Of a stretch of DNA of 64,000 nucleotides, positions 1-9,605 are shown piece after piece. This DNA is from Nitrosomonas marina. Lineage in GTDB: Bacteria; Pseudomonadota; Gammaproteobacteria; Burkholderiales; Nitrosomonadaceae. The DNA lies in contig NZ_FOCP01000006.1 in the NCBI RefSeq assembly GCF_900110145.1, positions 123,629 through 187,628 of the forward strand, read 5' to 3'. The number at the start of each line of letters is the position of its first letter. Positions within the stretch are counted from its first letter, which is position 1. The notes beneath the pieces were generated by a model. The model saw nothing but the letters and a program-made list of their open reading frames with translations, searched no databases and had not been told where the DNA came from. A program made the translations under genes and the position numbers.

Positions 1-726
1 TTTTTTATGCCTCCCAGCACATTCCCATCCATCACAGGTTTTTATAAAGAAGCCGTGTCCAGACTGCATCCATATCTGGCCAGCTATCCATCACTCGATT
101 TCCGCAAAAAAGCGCTGCAGTCCTGGACCTGCACTGCACCGATAACCGTGGAAGCATTATCCGGCGGTCATGTACTGCTTCGCCGGGATGCGATCGAACA
201 ATGCGGCGGCCTGTTTGACGAGCGTTTTTTTATGTACTGGGAGGACAGCGATCTGATGCATCGATTGAAAAAAACAGGCTATCGCCTGTATATGGAACCA
301 ACAGCGGGCTGCCTGCACTATTACGAACATACCAGCACAAAAGATGAACTGATCGCACGGGGATGGCCTGCTTATCTGGACAAGAATCTTGCCCATACAA
401 CAGGTTTCCAGATCGCCAACTGGCTCAATCAGCGATTGCCCCCTGCAGCAGTACCTGACATTGAACCGCTTTCATGCCACGATGAGAAACTGAGTTTTCC
501 CGTTCCGACGGAATTATGTAACGCCTGGCTTCTGGAACTGGGAACAAGGCCGCAGTTCATACCGGCTATCGGTTTGTTTGGCAACGGCCCTGCGGCGGAA
601 GTCAGCACGGCATTATTCAAAAGGCTGCGCGATAAAACCTACTATGCACGTTTATCCGCACCCAATCCCAGGCCGGATTTGGTATATTATTGGCAGTGGC
701 AGGGCCATTCGCCAGACACGCACTAA
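1..726 (+). CDS. Glycosyltransferase family 2, C-terminal part (gene enters from outside the window)
   Basis: The reading frame is open to the first base, so the ATG at 7 is probably internal and the N-terminal nucleotide-sugar-binding half lies upstream. The visible part carries the family signature seen in rhamnosyltransferase-like GT2 enzymes: GGHVLLRRDA followed by FFMYWEDSDLMHRLKK, the acidic ED segment being the usual acceptor/catalytic region. Such enzymes add a sugar to a surface polysaccharide precursor at the cytoplasmic face of the inner membrane. The last ~100 residues match nothing I recognise. It overlaps the next gene by 37 bp, which suggests co-transcription within a glycan cluster. 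Family is confident; sugar and acceptor are unknown. Confidence 0.8.
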   Translation, partial: FFMPPSTFPSITGFYKEAVSRLHPYLASYPSLDFRKKALQSWTCTAPITVEALSGGHVLLRRDAIEQCGGLFDERFFMYWEDSDLMHRLKKTGYRLYMEPTAGCLHYYEHTSTKDELIARGWPAYLDKNLAHTTGFQIANWLNQRLPPAAVPDIEPLSCHDEKLSFPVPTELCNAWLLELGTRPQFIPAIGLFGNGPAAEVSTALFKRLRDKTYYARLSAPNPRPDLVYYWQWQGHSPDTH

Positions 727-3700
727 AAATAACAAACCACCGTATCTTCTCAACTAGTTCATTGGAAAATTTACTTATTCCCTTCCAGGCCGTCAGAAAT
801 ATTTCCGGTAATCGCATTTTGGTTTTGGCACCTCACCCCGATGACGAAGTGTTTGGCTGCGGCGGCGCCATTTTGCGACATATCGAACGGCATGACTCCA
901 TACAGGTCATTATCGTCACGAATGGTGCCCACGGCGTCGATGATGCCGACAAATCCAGCTATATTCATCAGCGTCAGCAGGAAAGCCTGGCTGCAGCAGC
1001 CATTCTGGGCTATGGCAGCCCCGTTTTCTGGCATTATCAGGACCGCGAACTCTGTTATGGTGAAAAACTGGTCACCGATATTCTTGCTGCCATCCAGCAG
1101 GCTGATGCTGAGCTGATATACGCACCGTCTGTTTATGAAATCCATCCGGATCATCGCGCACTGAGTATGGCTGCGATTGAAGCGGTACGTCGATCCGACC
1201 ACCCGGCACACCTGGCCATGTACGAAATCGGTCAGCCGGTGCGACCCAACCTGTTACTTGATATCAGCGATCTGGCTGACCGCAAAATGGAAGCCATGCG
1301 CTGTTTCGCATCACAACTGGCCAAACAGCGCTACGACCTGGATATTGCTGCACTTAACCGTTACCGGACCTACACGTTGGCGGCCGAAGTAACGGCAGCG
1401 GAAGCCTACATTCTGACCGGCACTGCAGAGCTGGCCAGTGACCCGCTCGACCTGTTCCAATCCGAACATACCCGGCAACAAAAATCGGGGCTGGCCATTG
1501 ATACTGAAGACCTGCCGCTTGTCAGCGTGATCGTACGCAGCATGGACCGGTCCACGCTGGCAGATACACTGGATTCGGTTGCACTGCAAACTTACCCCAA
1601 TATCGAGGTTGTCATTGTCAACGCCAAAGGGACCGACCACAAAAAACTGGATCCATGGTGCGGGCGTTTTCCATTACGGATGACAATCAATGACGAACCA
1701 CTTCACCGCAGCCGGGCCGCCAACCTGGGGCTGCAAACAGCAAAGGGAAAATACCTGATATTTCTGGACGATGATGACTTTTTCTATCCTGAACACGTCA
1801 ACAATCTGGTTATCGCATTACAAAACCGGCGGAATGCCCGGTGCGCATACGCTGGAGTGCGTGTCGAACACTATACCGGCGCTGTGCTTGATCAGGTTAC
1901 CGAATTCAATGAACCCTACAATCATCACAGGCTTTTAAGCAGAAATTTTTTGCCGATTCATGCCGTGTTGTTTGACAAGTCACTTGTTGATTCCGATCAT
2001 TGCATGTTTGATGAAAGCCTGGATGTTTTTGAAGACTGGGACTTCTGGATTCAGATCTCACTCTGTTGTGAAATCGTGCATATCGACAAAATCAGCGCCG
2101 TTTATCGTAATTACGGCGATTCGGGCCTGGGGCGCGGCCTGGATAAGATTTTTCTGCGAAAAACACGCAGCAGGGTCTATGAAAAATGGAAATCCCGGTT
2201 TTCCGGAGAACAACTGGAGGATATGGTTCTTTACTGGGAAGACAAAACCGAATCGTTGACGACGCAGCTCGCTGCCAGCACAACCCGGGTTCACACGTTA
2301 CAGACTCGTGTCGACCATTTGGAGAATGAAAAACAATCCAATACTCAGTTCATTCAATTACTGCAAAACTCGATTCATTCACTGCAATCGCATAATAAAC
2401 ACTTGACCGGTGTTATTGCCAGCTTCACACAATCTACTTCCTGGAAAATCACGGCACCTTTGAGATTTATATCGCGTATCGTTCACGGTCAATACCGCGA
2501 AGCGTGGAATGGTTTGCGCAACAGAATGCTGCCGTTCGCAAAAAAAATATACAGAATCCTGCCTGCTCGATTGCGGCAGCGCGTTGTGACAATCGTTTAC
2601 CGTTTTGCAGGTCCCCTGTTTGCCGGCACCGAGCACTATGAGCTATGGTGCATCGAGCAGCAATATGCCAAAAACCCGATGCCGATTCATGAAAATACAG
2701 CGCTGACCGGCTTGACTGACATATCTGAAATTGAACCGCTGGCGGAATTACCTTCCGGACGTATTGCGATCCACGCGCATATATTTTATGCAGACCTGGC
2801 CAATGAATTTGCCATGCTCTTGAAAAATATGCCTTACCCCTATGATCTGTTCGTTTCGACTGCCAATGAAACAGACAGGGACACATGCCAGCAGGCTTTT
2901 TTACGTTTGCCACAACTCAAACAACTGGTTATCACCGTAGTACCAAATCGCGGACGCGATATCGCGCCTTTTTTCTGTACATTTGGCCAAAGACTGCAGC
3001 AATATGACTATATTGCCCATATTCACAGCAAAAAATCACTGTATAGCGACGGCAAAGCCGATGGCTGGCGCGAATACCTGCTCAATCATCTACTGGGTAG
3101 TCCACTACAGATTCGGAAGATTTTTTCATTGTTGACAGGAGATCAAAACGCCGGTCTGATCTATCCGCAGAATTTCACTGCCCTGCCGCATTGGGCAAAT
3201 ACCTGGCTCTCCAACAAAACCATTGGATACCGGTTATGCCGGAAACTCGGCATCGCGCCAATTCCTTCCGGCTATTTCGATTTCCCGGCAGGCTCTATGT
3301 TCTGGGCACAGTCCAAAGCAATTCAACCCTTATTCAATGCAGGCTTCAACATTGAGGATTTTCCAGAAGAAGCCGGCCAGAACGATGCCACGCTTGCACA
3401 CAGCATCGAGCGCGTTTTTGCCCTGACAACCCGGCAATCCGGATTTAGCACCATCATTCTGCAGGACAAGCAATCACAGAGCTGGTCGCGCTGGCGCATT
3501 GACCGTTACATGTTGTATCAACAGGAAATCATCGAAACCACACTGCGGCATCCCGATGTACGCGTGGTGGTTTTCGATATCTTTGATACTTTAGTGACAC
3601 GTCCGTTATTAAATCCGGAAGACATCAAAAAAATTATTGCTCAAAATGCGTCAGGTGATGTGGCTGAACGTTATCTTGAGTTTCGCGCCATGGCTGAAAA

Positions 3701-5369
3701 CCAGGCGCGTCAGGGTGCGGAACGCGATGTTGGCCTGGATGCCATTTACAGGGAAATGTCGGTTTTGACGGGCCTTTCTGCGGATGTAGTTGGGCAACTA
3801 CGCACACTTGAAGAAACTATCGAGTCCTCTGTGGTATCACCACGCCCGGAAGCAATTGCCTTGTTTCAGCTTGCCAAAAACATCGGCAAGCGCGTGATTC
3901 TTGCCAGCGACATGTATTTGCCCAAACCGATTATCGAAAGCCTGCTGGCACAATGCGGCATCAGTGGATGGCACGCTTTTTACCTGTCGTCCGAGAGTGG
4001 ATTACGAAAGGATACAGGCGGTTTTTACCAGCGGCTGCTGGCGGACGAGAATGTGTCTCCACACGAGATCCTGATCATTGGCGACAACGAGCAATCCGAT
4101 GTGCAAAAACCCGGTGACTTTAAATTCAGAGTTACGCATGTGATGCGACCTGTCGAACTCGCACGCGCGACGCCACGCTTTGAACCGTTTATTGAAAACG
4201 CCTGCAATCTGGACTCCCGGGACGATCTGAATACGCAGTTAACTCTGGGAACAATCGTTCAGGCAAATTTTCAGCCTTTGTTTTATCCAGATTTCGACCC
4301 GGCCGAGTTCGTCCCTGCGACACCCTGGTCGATCGGATTCACAATCGCCGGTCCGCTGATACTGTCCTTTGTGCAGTGGCTGGCCAAAAAAGCCGCGGAC
4401 GACGCAATGCAACGCCTGTATTTTGTCGCACGTGAAGGCCAGATACTCAAAATAGCTTATGATTTGTGGACATCCGATGACGGACATGCGGTCCCATCTG
4501 AATATCTCGTGCTCTCGCGCCGGGCCATTACCGTGCCGATGATTACTAACCTAGAGGACATTTATAAAATTGCCTGCACAGACTATGCACCCAATCGCAT
4601 GCCGGATTTCATTTTTGAGCGGTATGGCATCGTTCTGTCAGATGAAGAATGCGAAACACTCGCAAAGCGCAGACTATGGCCAAATAAAAAAAAGGTTTTC
4701 GTGGAAAATGAAAATATCGATCATTTGAAACCGCTGTTGCAGGCCCTCGAGAAACGCATCCTTGAGCAGGCCATGCAGGAACGGCCTGCACTACTGGCTT
4801 ATCTGCAGAACACGGGCCTGAATGCGGACAATCAGAACGCCATTGTCGACGTTGGTTATGCAGCAACAACTCAGGGATACTTAAACCGGCTGTTACAACA
4901 AAAAGTTCACGGTTATTACCTGATCACACTAGACACAGCCGAAAAGGTTGCCGCGACACATCAGGTCATCACGCAGGGTTATTATTATCATTTCACCAAA
5001 CCAAGCACGACCGAACCGGTCCTCTACAGAAAAAGTTTTACCCTGGAAAAAGTTTTTAGTGCGGATGATGCGCAGGTTGTCCGTTACCGGACATCGGAAT
5101 CCGGTGAAACTGTCCCCGAGTTTCGCCTGCTATCGGAAGAAGAGCGGCAATCTGCAACGACTCGCGCCGAAATCCGGCGCGGCATACTCGAGTTTATTCA
5201 ACAATCGATTAAAATCCGAAACAATTTAGTGAACGATTTTGCAGTTCCTGCGCCCCTGGCGGAAGCGCTGTTTTTACAGTTCATCGAGAACCCTTCCGAA
5301 TCCGAACTTGGTCTGCTGCGTTCAATTGTACTGGACGATTTTTACTATGGCCACGGCCTTGTGCGTTGA
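690..5369 (+). CDS. Giant multidomain glycan protein: PIG-L deacetylase + GT2 + rhamnan-synthesis (RgpF-like) + HAD-like
   Basis: This 1559-residue protein strings together several glycan-modifying modules. Residues ~42-240 are PIG-L/LmbE-like deacetylase, with the zinc-binding motif HPDDE at 49-53. Residues ~275-480 are a GT2 glycosyltransferase (LVSVIVRS start; LDDDD near 360). A coiled-coil stretch follows (~510-580). Residues ~690-930 resemble the rhamnan synthesis protein F domain. Residues ~957-1135 resemble a HAD hydrolase (VFDIFDT and IIGDNEQSD). The C-terminal ~400 residues I do not recognise. The ATG at 690 overlaps the previous gene by 37 bp; the deacetylase motif lies close behind it, so the start is plausible. 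Probable role: synthesis and N-deacetylation of an O-antigen, capsule or S-layer glycan. Substrates are not inferable. Confidence 0.82.
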   Translation: MAVAGPFARHALKITNHRIFSTSSLENLLIPFQAVRNISGNRILVLAPHPDDEVFGCGGAILRHIERHDSIQVIIVTNGAHGVDDADKSSYIHQRQQESLAAAAILGYGSPVFWHYQDRELCYGEKLVTDILAAIQQADAELIYAPSVYEIHPDHRALSMAAIEAVRRSDHPAHLAMYEIGQPVRPNLLLDISDLADRKMEAMRCFASQLAKQRYDLDIAALNRYRTYTLAAEVTAAEAYILTGTAELASDPLDLFQSEHTRQQKSGLAIDTEDLPLVSVIVRSMDRSTLADTLDSVALQTYPNIEVVIVNAKGTDHKKLDPWCGRFPLRMTINDEPLHRSRAANLGLQTAKGKYLIFLDDDDFFYPEHVNNLVIALQNRRNARCAYAGVRVEHYTGAVLDQVTEFNEPYNHHRLLSRNFLPIHAVLFDKSLVDSDHCMFDESLDVFEDWDFWIQISLCCEIVHIDKISAVYRNYGDSGLGRGLDKIFLRKTRSRVYEKWKSRFSGEQLEDMVLYWEDKTESLTTQLAASTTRVHTLQTRVDHLENEKQSNTQFIQLLQNSIHSLQSHNKHLTGVIASFTQSTSWKITAPLRFISRIVHGQYREAWNGLRNRMLPFAKKIYRILPARLRQRVVTIVYRFAGPLFAGTEHYELWCIEQQYAKNPMPIHENTALTGLTDISEIEPLAELPSGRIAIHAHIFYADLANEFAMLLKNMPYPYDLFVSTANETDRDTCQQAFLRLPQLKQLVITVVPNRGRDIAPFFCTFGQRLQQYDYIAHIHSKKSLYSDGKADGWREYLLNHLLGSPLQIRKIFSLLTGDQNAGLIYPQNFTALPHWANTWLSNKTIGYRLCRKLGIAPIPSGYFDFPAGSMFWAQSKAIQPLFNAGFNIEDFPEEAGQNDATLAHSIERVFALTTRQSGFSTIILQDKQSQSWSRWRIDRYMLYQQEIIETTLRHPDVRVVVFDIFDTLVTRPLLNPEDIKKIIAQNASGDVAERYLEFRAMAENQARQGAERDVGLDAIYREMSVLTGLSADVVGQLRTLEETIESSVVSPRPEAIALFQLAKNIGKRVILASDMYLPKPIIESLLAQCGISGWHAFYLSSESGLRKDTGGFYQRLLADENVSPHEILIIGDNEQSDVQKPGDFKFRVTHVMRPVELARATPRFEPFIENACNLDSRDDLNTQLTLGTIVQANFQPLFYPDFDPAEFVPATPWSIGFTIAGPLILSFVQWLAKKAADDAMQRLYFVAREGQILKIAYDLWTSDDGHAVPSEYLVLSRRAITVPMITNLEDIYKIACTDYAPNRMPDFIFERYGIVLSDEECETLAKRRLWPNKKKVFVENENIDHLKPLLQALEKRILEQAMQERPALLAYLQNTGLNADNQNAIVDVGYAATTQGYLNRLLQQKVHGYYLITLDTAEKVAATHQVITQGYYYHFTKPSTTEPVLYRKSFTLEKVFSADDAQVVRYRTSESGETVPEFRLLSEEERQSATTRAEIRRGILEFIQQSIKIRNNLVNDFAVPAPLAEALFLQFIENPSESELGLLRSIVLDDFYYGHGLVR

Positions 5370-5537
5370 TAATCAATCATCACAAAAGACATGATAAAAT
5401 AACCACAAATCATTTATTTCTCAGTATAAATGTACAAGAATTCAGTGCATTTCAATTATAATGATCCGCTGACTAACCGCAGTTCCAGACAGTCGAACAG
5501 TTTTTGTACGTCTTAACCCATACAATAGAAACGTCCA

Positions 5538-7646
5538 GTGATACATTTACTCAAGTATTTTCCGGTCGCACTCAGTATTCTGAAAACACAAGGTCTAAAT
5601 GCGCTGCTCAGGCGTATAGCCAAAAAACTGTTTTCGCCATCGCAAACAAAACACATACCGGAAATTCGTTATTCCGTTGCACGCCAGCATCATCACCTTT
5701 GTTTTCAGGAAAACTCCGATCCGGAGATATCCATTATTATCCCGGTTTACAACAAGTCCCTGTACACGTTTACCTGCCTTGAATCAATCCATGAAAACAG
5801 CGGCGGCAATTTATATGAGGTTATCGTTGTAGATGACGCCTCCAGCGATGACACATCCCAGATGCTCAACAATATCACCGGAATTACAGTGATCCGCAAT
5901 GCCGACAACAAGGGTTTTATTCGCTCAAGCAATACAGGTATTCAAGCGGCAAAAGGCCGGTATATCGTGCTGTTAAATAATGACACGATCGTAACGAAAG
6001 GCTGGCTGGACGCATTAACACATACATTCAGACGCTTTCCGGACGCTGGAATGGCCGGCGCCAAGCTCATTTATCCCGATGGCAGGCTACAGGAAGCAGG
6101 CGGCGTTGTCTGGCAGGATGCCTCCGCCTGGAACTATGGACGCTACGACAATCCCGACAAACCCGAATATTCCTATTGCAGAGCGGTCGACTACTGCTCA
6201 GGAGCATGCCTGATGATACGGCGACAGGACCTGATTGATCTCGGCCCTTTTGACGAATATTATGCGCCTGCTTACTACGAGGACACCGATCTTGCGTTTC
6301 GCGTCAGAAAAGCCGGAAAAAAAGTCTACTATCAGCCCGGCGCACTGGTTGTTCATTTTGAAGGCGTTTCTTCCGGCACCGATGTTTCAAAGGGAACCAA
6401 GCAATATCAGGTGGTTAATCACAAAAAATTCTTTAACCGTTGGAAGGATACGCTCAAATTTCACCGCTCGAACGGTGACAACCCACAGTTCGAAAAAGAG
6501 CGCAGCGTTAAAAAGCGGGTACTCATTATCGACGCACTTGTTCTCAAGCCTGATAACGATTCCGGTTCATTACGCATGTTCAATCTGCTGGGAATTTTCC
6601 AGAATTTAGGATACAAGGTGAGTTTTATTGCCGCAAACGAACTCACTTATCACGATATCTATACCCGGCAGATGCAAATGAACGGCGTTGAGTGCTTTTA
6701 TCGGCCTTACCTTGAGTCTGTATCCGACCACCTCAAATCCCATGGTCATCTTTACGATGTGGTTTTACTCAGCCGGGTCAATATCGCGGAAAAACATATC
6801 GACGCTGCTCGAACATACTGCATGAATGCGATGATATTGTTTGATACTGTGGATCTTCATTTTTTACGTGAACAGCGGCAAGCTGAACTCAATCAGGACA
6901 AGCTGCTGCTGGCCACGGCCAGAATGCGTAAGCAACAGGAGCTGACAACGGCGCGCAAAGCGGACAGGACATTACTGGTCAGTCCGGTGGAAATCGAATT
7001 ATTCAAGCAGGTTGCGCCTGACGTTCCGGTAGCGCTATTATCGAATATTCATCAGAATCAGGACACGGCTATCGGTTATCAGGAAAGAAAAGACATTCTG
7101 TTTATCGGTGGCTTCGAGCACCTGCCAAACGTAGATGCAATGGAGTTTTTTATAAACGAGGTTTTTCCGGTGCTTCACACATTAAAACCTGACATCAGAC
7201 TGCTAATCGTCGGTTCTCATCTACCCGATAAAATTGCATCCTACGCATCCTCTCATATCATAATAAAAGGCTTTGTACCCGATATCAAACCTGTTTTTGA
7301 TCGCGTCCGGCTGTCTATCGCACCACTTCGATACGGCGCCGGCGTTAAAGGCAAGATTAATACCAGTATGACCTACGGGGTACCGGTTGTTGCTACAAGT
7401 GTGGCCGCAGAAGGTATGAAACTCGAGCACGACAACGATATTCTGATCGCTGACAAGCCTGAAGAATTTGCCAGACAAATTATCCGGGCATACGATGATG
7501 AGCTGCTGTGGACGAATCTATCCAATTCCGGTAAAGCCAATATAGAAAAACACTTCTCATTTTCCGTCGCTGAACGTCAGCTCAATGAAATTCTAGCGGA
7601 CCACCAGCTTCCCCGAGAAACTGTCGATCAGGCGGTAAATGCGTAA
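5538..7646 (+). CDS. Two-domain glycosyltransferase (GT2 + GT-B/GT4-like)
   Basis: A GTG start gives 702 residues. Residues ~62-290 form a GT2 domain: ISIIIPVYN, VVDDASSDDT, LNNDT as the metal-binding acidic motif, and YYEDTDLAFRVRKAG. From ~325 a second GT-B fold begins (VLIIDALVLKPDNDSGS), ending with FIGGFEHLPNVDAM and GAGVKGKINTSMTYGVPVV, typical of the nucleotide-sugar-binding half of GT4-type enzymes. Fused GT2-GT4 proteins are common in polysaccharide clusters and usually make two successive linkages. It lies 168 bp after the giant gene, in the same direction and probably the same transcription unit. The linkage made is unknown. Confidence 0.85.
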   Translation: MIHLLKYFPVALSILKTQGLNALLRRIAKKLFSPSQTKHIPEIRYSVARQHHHLCFQENSDPEISIIIPVYNKSLYTFTCLESIHENSGGNLYEVIVVDDASSDDTSQMLNNITGITVIRNADNKGFIRSSNTGIQAAKGRYIVLLNNDTIVTKGWLDALTHTFRRFPDAGMAGAKLIYPDGRLQEAGGVVWQDASAWNYGRYDNPDKPEYSYCRAVDYCSGACLMIRRQDLIDLGPFDEYYAPAYYEDTDLAFRVRKAGKKVYYQPGALVVHFEGVSSGTDVSKGTKQYQVVNHKKFFNRWKDTLKFHRSNGDNPQFEKERSVKKRVLIIDALVLKPDNDSGSLRMFNLLGIFQNLGYKVSFIAANELTYHDIYTRQMQMNGVECFYRPYLESVSDHLKSHGHLYDVVLLSRVNIAEKHIDAARTYCMNAMILFDTVDLHFLREQRQAELNQDKLLLATARMRKQQELTTARKADRTLLVSPVEIELFKQVAPDVPVALLSNIHQNQDTAIGYQERKDILFIGGFEHLPNVDAMEFFINEVFPVLHTLKPDIRLLIVGSHLPDKIASYASSHIIIKGFVPDIKPVFDRVRLSIAPLRYGAGVKGKINTSMTYGVPVVATSVAAEGMKLEHDNDILIADKPEEFARQIIRAYDDELLWTNLSNSGKANIEKHFSFSVAERQLNEILADHQLPRETVDQAVNA

Positions 7647-7704
7647 GAATACTGCTACGATCAATTCACCGTACTATTTTCACTGCCGCAACGTATAACC
7701 TTTT

Positions 7705-8655
7705 TTGCAAGTGACCGCACAGCATACCAATCCAGCCAATCATGACAATTCAGGAAGACTCCCGGTATCGGTTGTCATTGTCAACTATAACGCAGGCACG
7801 CTGCTGGCGGAATGTATTGCGATAATACTCAATTCAGTCGACTCGATTATTATCGTTGACAACGCATCAACCGATTCAAGCCTATCGACACTGACCACCC
7901 GGTTCCGCAATGAACCGCGACTCAATATAATACGCAACAACGCCAATTTGGGGTTTTCCGCTGGTTGCAATATTGGCCTGGACGCGTCTGATGAACCCTA
8001 TGTTCTGTTTCTGAATCCAGACTGCAAACTTGAACAACGGTCGTTAATCCGTATGTTGCGGGTGCTCCAATCCGACCCGGAAATCGGCATGGTCGGTGGA
8101 TATCTGGTCAATCCGGACGGAACTGAACAGGGCGGCGGACGCCGTAGAATACCCACGCCATGGCGTGCTTTTGTACGTGCCTCCGGCCTGTATCACCTAA
8201 GCACGCGCTGGCCCGGATTGTTCCCCGATTTTCACTTGCACAAGCAACCGCTTCCTGACAGCCCCGTTGCAGTGGAAGCCATCTCAGGTGCGGCGATGCT
8301 GGTGCGGCGCCATGCCATTCAGTCAGTTGGCAAATGGGACGAACGCTATTTTTTACATTGCGAGGATCTGGACTGGTGTATGCGATTCAGGCAACGTGGC
8401 TGGAAAATCATATTTGTTCCGGATGCAAGGATCGTTCACTATCAGGGCACATGCAGTCGATCGCGACCTTTTTTTGTTGCCTGGCACAAACATAAAGGCA
8501 TGGTCTATTTTTACAGAAAATTTTTTGGACAGCAGTATCCCGGCATTTTAATGGGCCTGGTCGCCACTGGCGTCTGGCTGCGTTTCTCAATGACGGTGCT
8601 GTACTACCTTTTTTACAATTTTACAAAATTACTTAGGCTCAAACATGGATCATAA
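7705..8655 (+). CDS. Glycosyltransferase family 2 (rhamnosyltransferase-like)
   Basis: This GT2 enzyme of about 316 residues has the ordered motifs PVSVVIVNYNAG, VDNASTDSS, FLNPDCK (acidic metal site), EAISGAAMLVRR and FLHCEDLDWCMRF. That arrangement is typical of WbbL-like rhamnosyltransferases that build O-antigen or capsule repeats. A hydrophobic stretch near the C-terminus (ILMGLVATGVWLRF onward) suggests membrane association. There is no ATG near the conserved region, so the start is TTG 7705 or GTG 7711. The 3' end overlaps the next gene by 11 bp, which indicates translational coupling. The sugar donor is inferred by family resemblance only. Confidence 0.85.
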   Translation: MQVTAQHTNPANHDNSGRLPVSVVIVNYNAGTLLAECIAIILNSVDSIIIVDNASTDSSLSTLTTRFRNEPRLNIIRNNANLGFSAGCNIGLDASDEPYVLFLNPDCKLEQRSLIRMLRVLQSDPEIGMVGGYLVNPDGTEQGGGRRRIPTPWRAFVRASGLYHLSTRWPGLFPDFHLHKQPLPDSPVAVEAISGAAMLVRRHAIQSVGKWDERYFLHCEDLDWCMRFRQRGWKIIFVPDARIVHYQGTCSRSRPFFVAWHKHKGMVYFYRKFFGQQYPGILMGLVATGVWLRFSMTVLYYLFYNFTKLLRLKHGS

Positions 8656-9535
8656 GCATGTTGGCCTACTTGGCGCCACTGGCCTTGTTGGCGCATGCAT
8701 TCTGCAGCAGCTTGTCTCTGATCAATGGCGGATTTCGGCTTTTACCCGCAAACCGGTACCGCCTGAACGCGCGATAGGCCAAATACACTGGCAACAATTG
8801 AACGCTGCGCATACACTTCACGATCAATCCAGAAAAGGCCCGTCCTTGTGGATCTGCGCAGCGCCGATCTGGACATTGCCGGAGCATTTTTCATTGCTAT
8901 GCGCGCTTGGAGCCCAAAGAATCGTGGTACTCTCCTCAACGAGCCGTTTGAGTAAAATAAATTCGAGCAGCGCATACGAACAGGCCATCGCTCAGCGGCT
9001 CGCCGATGCCGAGCAGGCATTCAGGCGCTGGGCTGATGAACAGCACATTGAATGGATTATTCTGCGGCCGACGTTGATATACGGAATGGGCAGCGACAAA
9101 AATATTTCCGTCATAGCCCGGTTTATTCTTCGCTATCGCTTCTTTCCACTATTAGGCGCTGCAATTGGCCTAAGGCAGCCTATTCATGTAAAGGATGTAT
9201 CGACAGCATGTATACTTGCACTTAATACTTTAAATATCAAAAATCGTACATATAATCTGACTGGTGGTGAAACATTGACATACCGGGAAATGATCAGGCG
9301 AATTTTTTCAGCACTGACTATTACACCCCGTTTCATCGAAATACCCCGCTGGCTGTTTCAATTAACCATATCCGTGCTGAACTGGCTGCCGCAATACCGG
9401 CACTGGACCCCGGCAATGGCGGATCGCATGAATCGGGATCTGGTATTTGACAGCATTAAGATACAACAGGATCTTCAATTCCGGCCCGGCCCGTTTATCC
9501 TGTCAGAAGAAGATATGCCATCGAAACAAAACTGA
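8645..9535 (+). CDS. NAD(P)-dependent epimerase/dehydratase-like (atypical extended SDR)
   Basis: A Rossmann-fold protein of 296 residues. The dinucleotide loop GATGLVG sits at residues ~9-15. The segment SSTSRLSK and later LRPTLIYGMGSDKNI are typical of extended short-chain dehydrogenases that act on nucleotide sugars. The usual YxxxK catalytic pair is not intact: the corresponding stretch reads SAYEQAIAQ, so it belongs with atypical SDRs and may be a reductase, or non-catalytic. It overlaps the preceding glycosyltransferase by 11 bp and closes the glycan block. A role in making or modifying a lipid-linked or nucleotide sugar is an inference from context. Confidence 0.75.
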   Translation: MDHKHVGLLGATGLVGACILQQLVSDQWRISAFTRKPVPPERAIGQIHWQQLNAAHTLHDQSRKGPSLWICAAPIWTLPEHFSLLCALGAQRIVVLSSTSRLSKINSSSAYEQAIAQRLADAEQAFRRWADEQHIEWIILRPTLIYGMGSDKNISVIARFILRYRFFPLLGAAIGLRQPIHVKDVSTACILALNTLNIKNRTYNLTGGETLTYREMIRRIFSALTITPRFIEIPRWLFQLTISVLNWLPQYRHWTPAMADRMNRDLVFDSIKIQQDLQFRPGPFILSEEDMPSKQN

Positions 9536-9541
9536 TTCCAA

Positions 9542-9563
9542 AATAAGCAGTCACATGCTTATT
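9542..9563. terminator. AT-rich stem-loop after the glycan genes
   Basis: A perfect 8-bp inverted repeat (AATAAGCA/TGCTTATT) with a 6-nt loop sits 7 bp after the epimerase stop codon and before the secretion genes. No U-tract follows, so it may be a weak terminator or an mRNA-stabilising hairpin. Confidence 0.3.
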
Positions 9564-9605
9564 CAGCATACAGCTTGTATATTGAATACACATAATCGTA
9601 AATGA

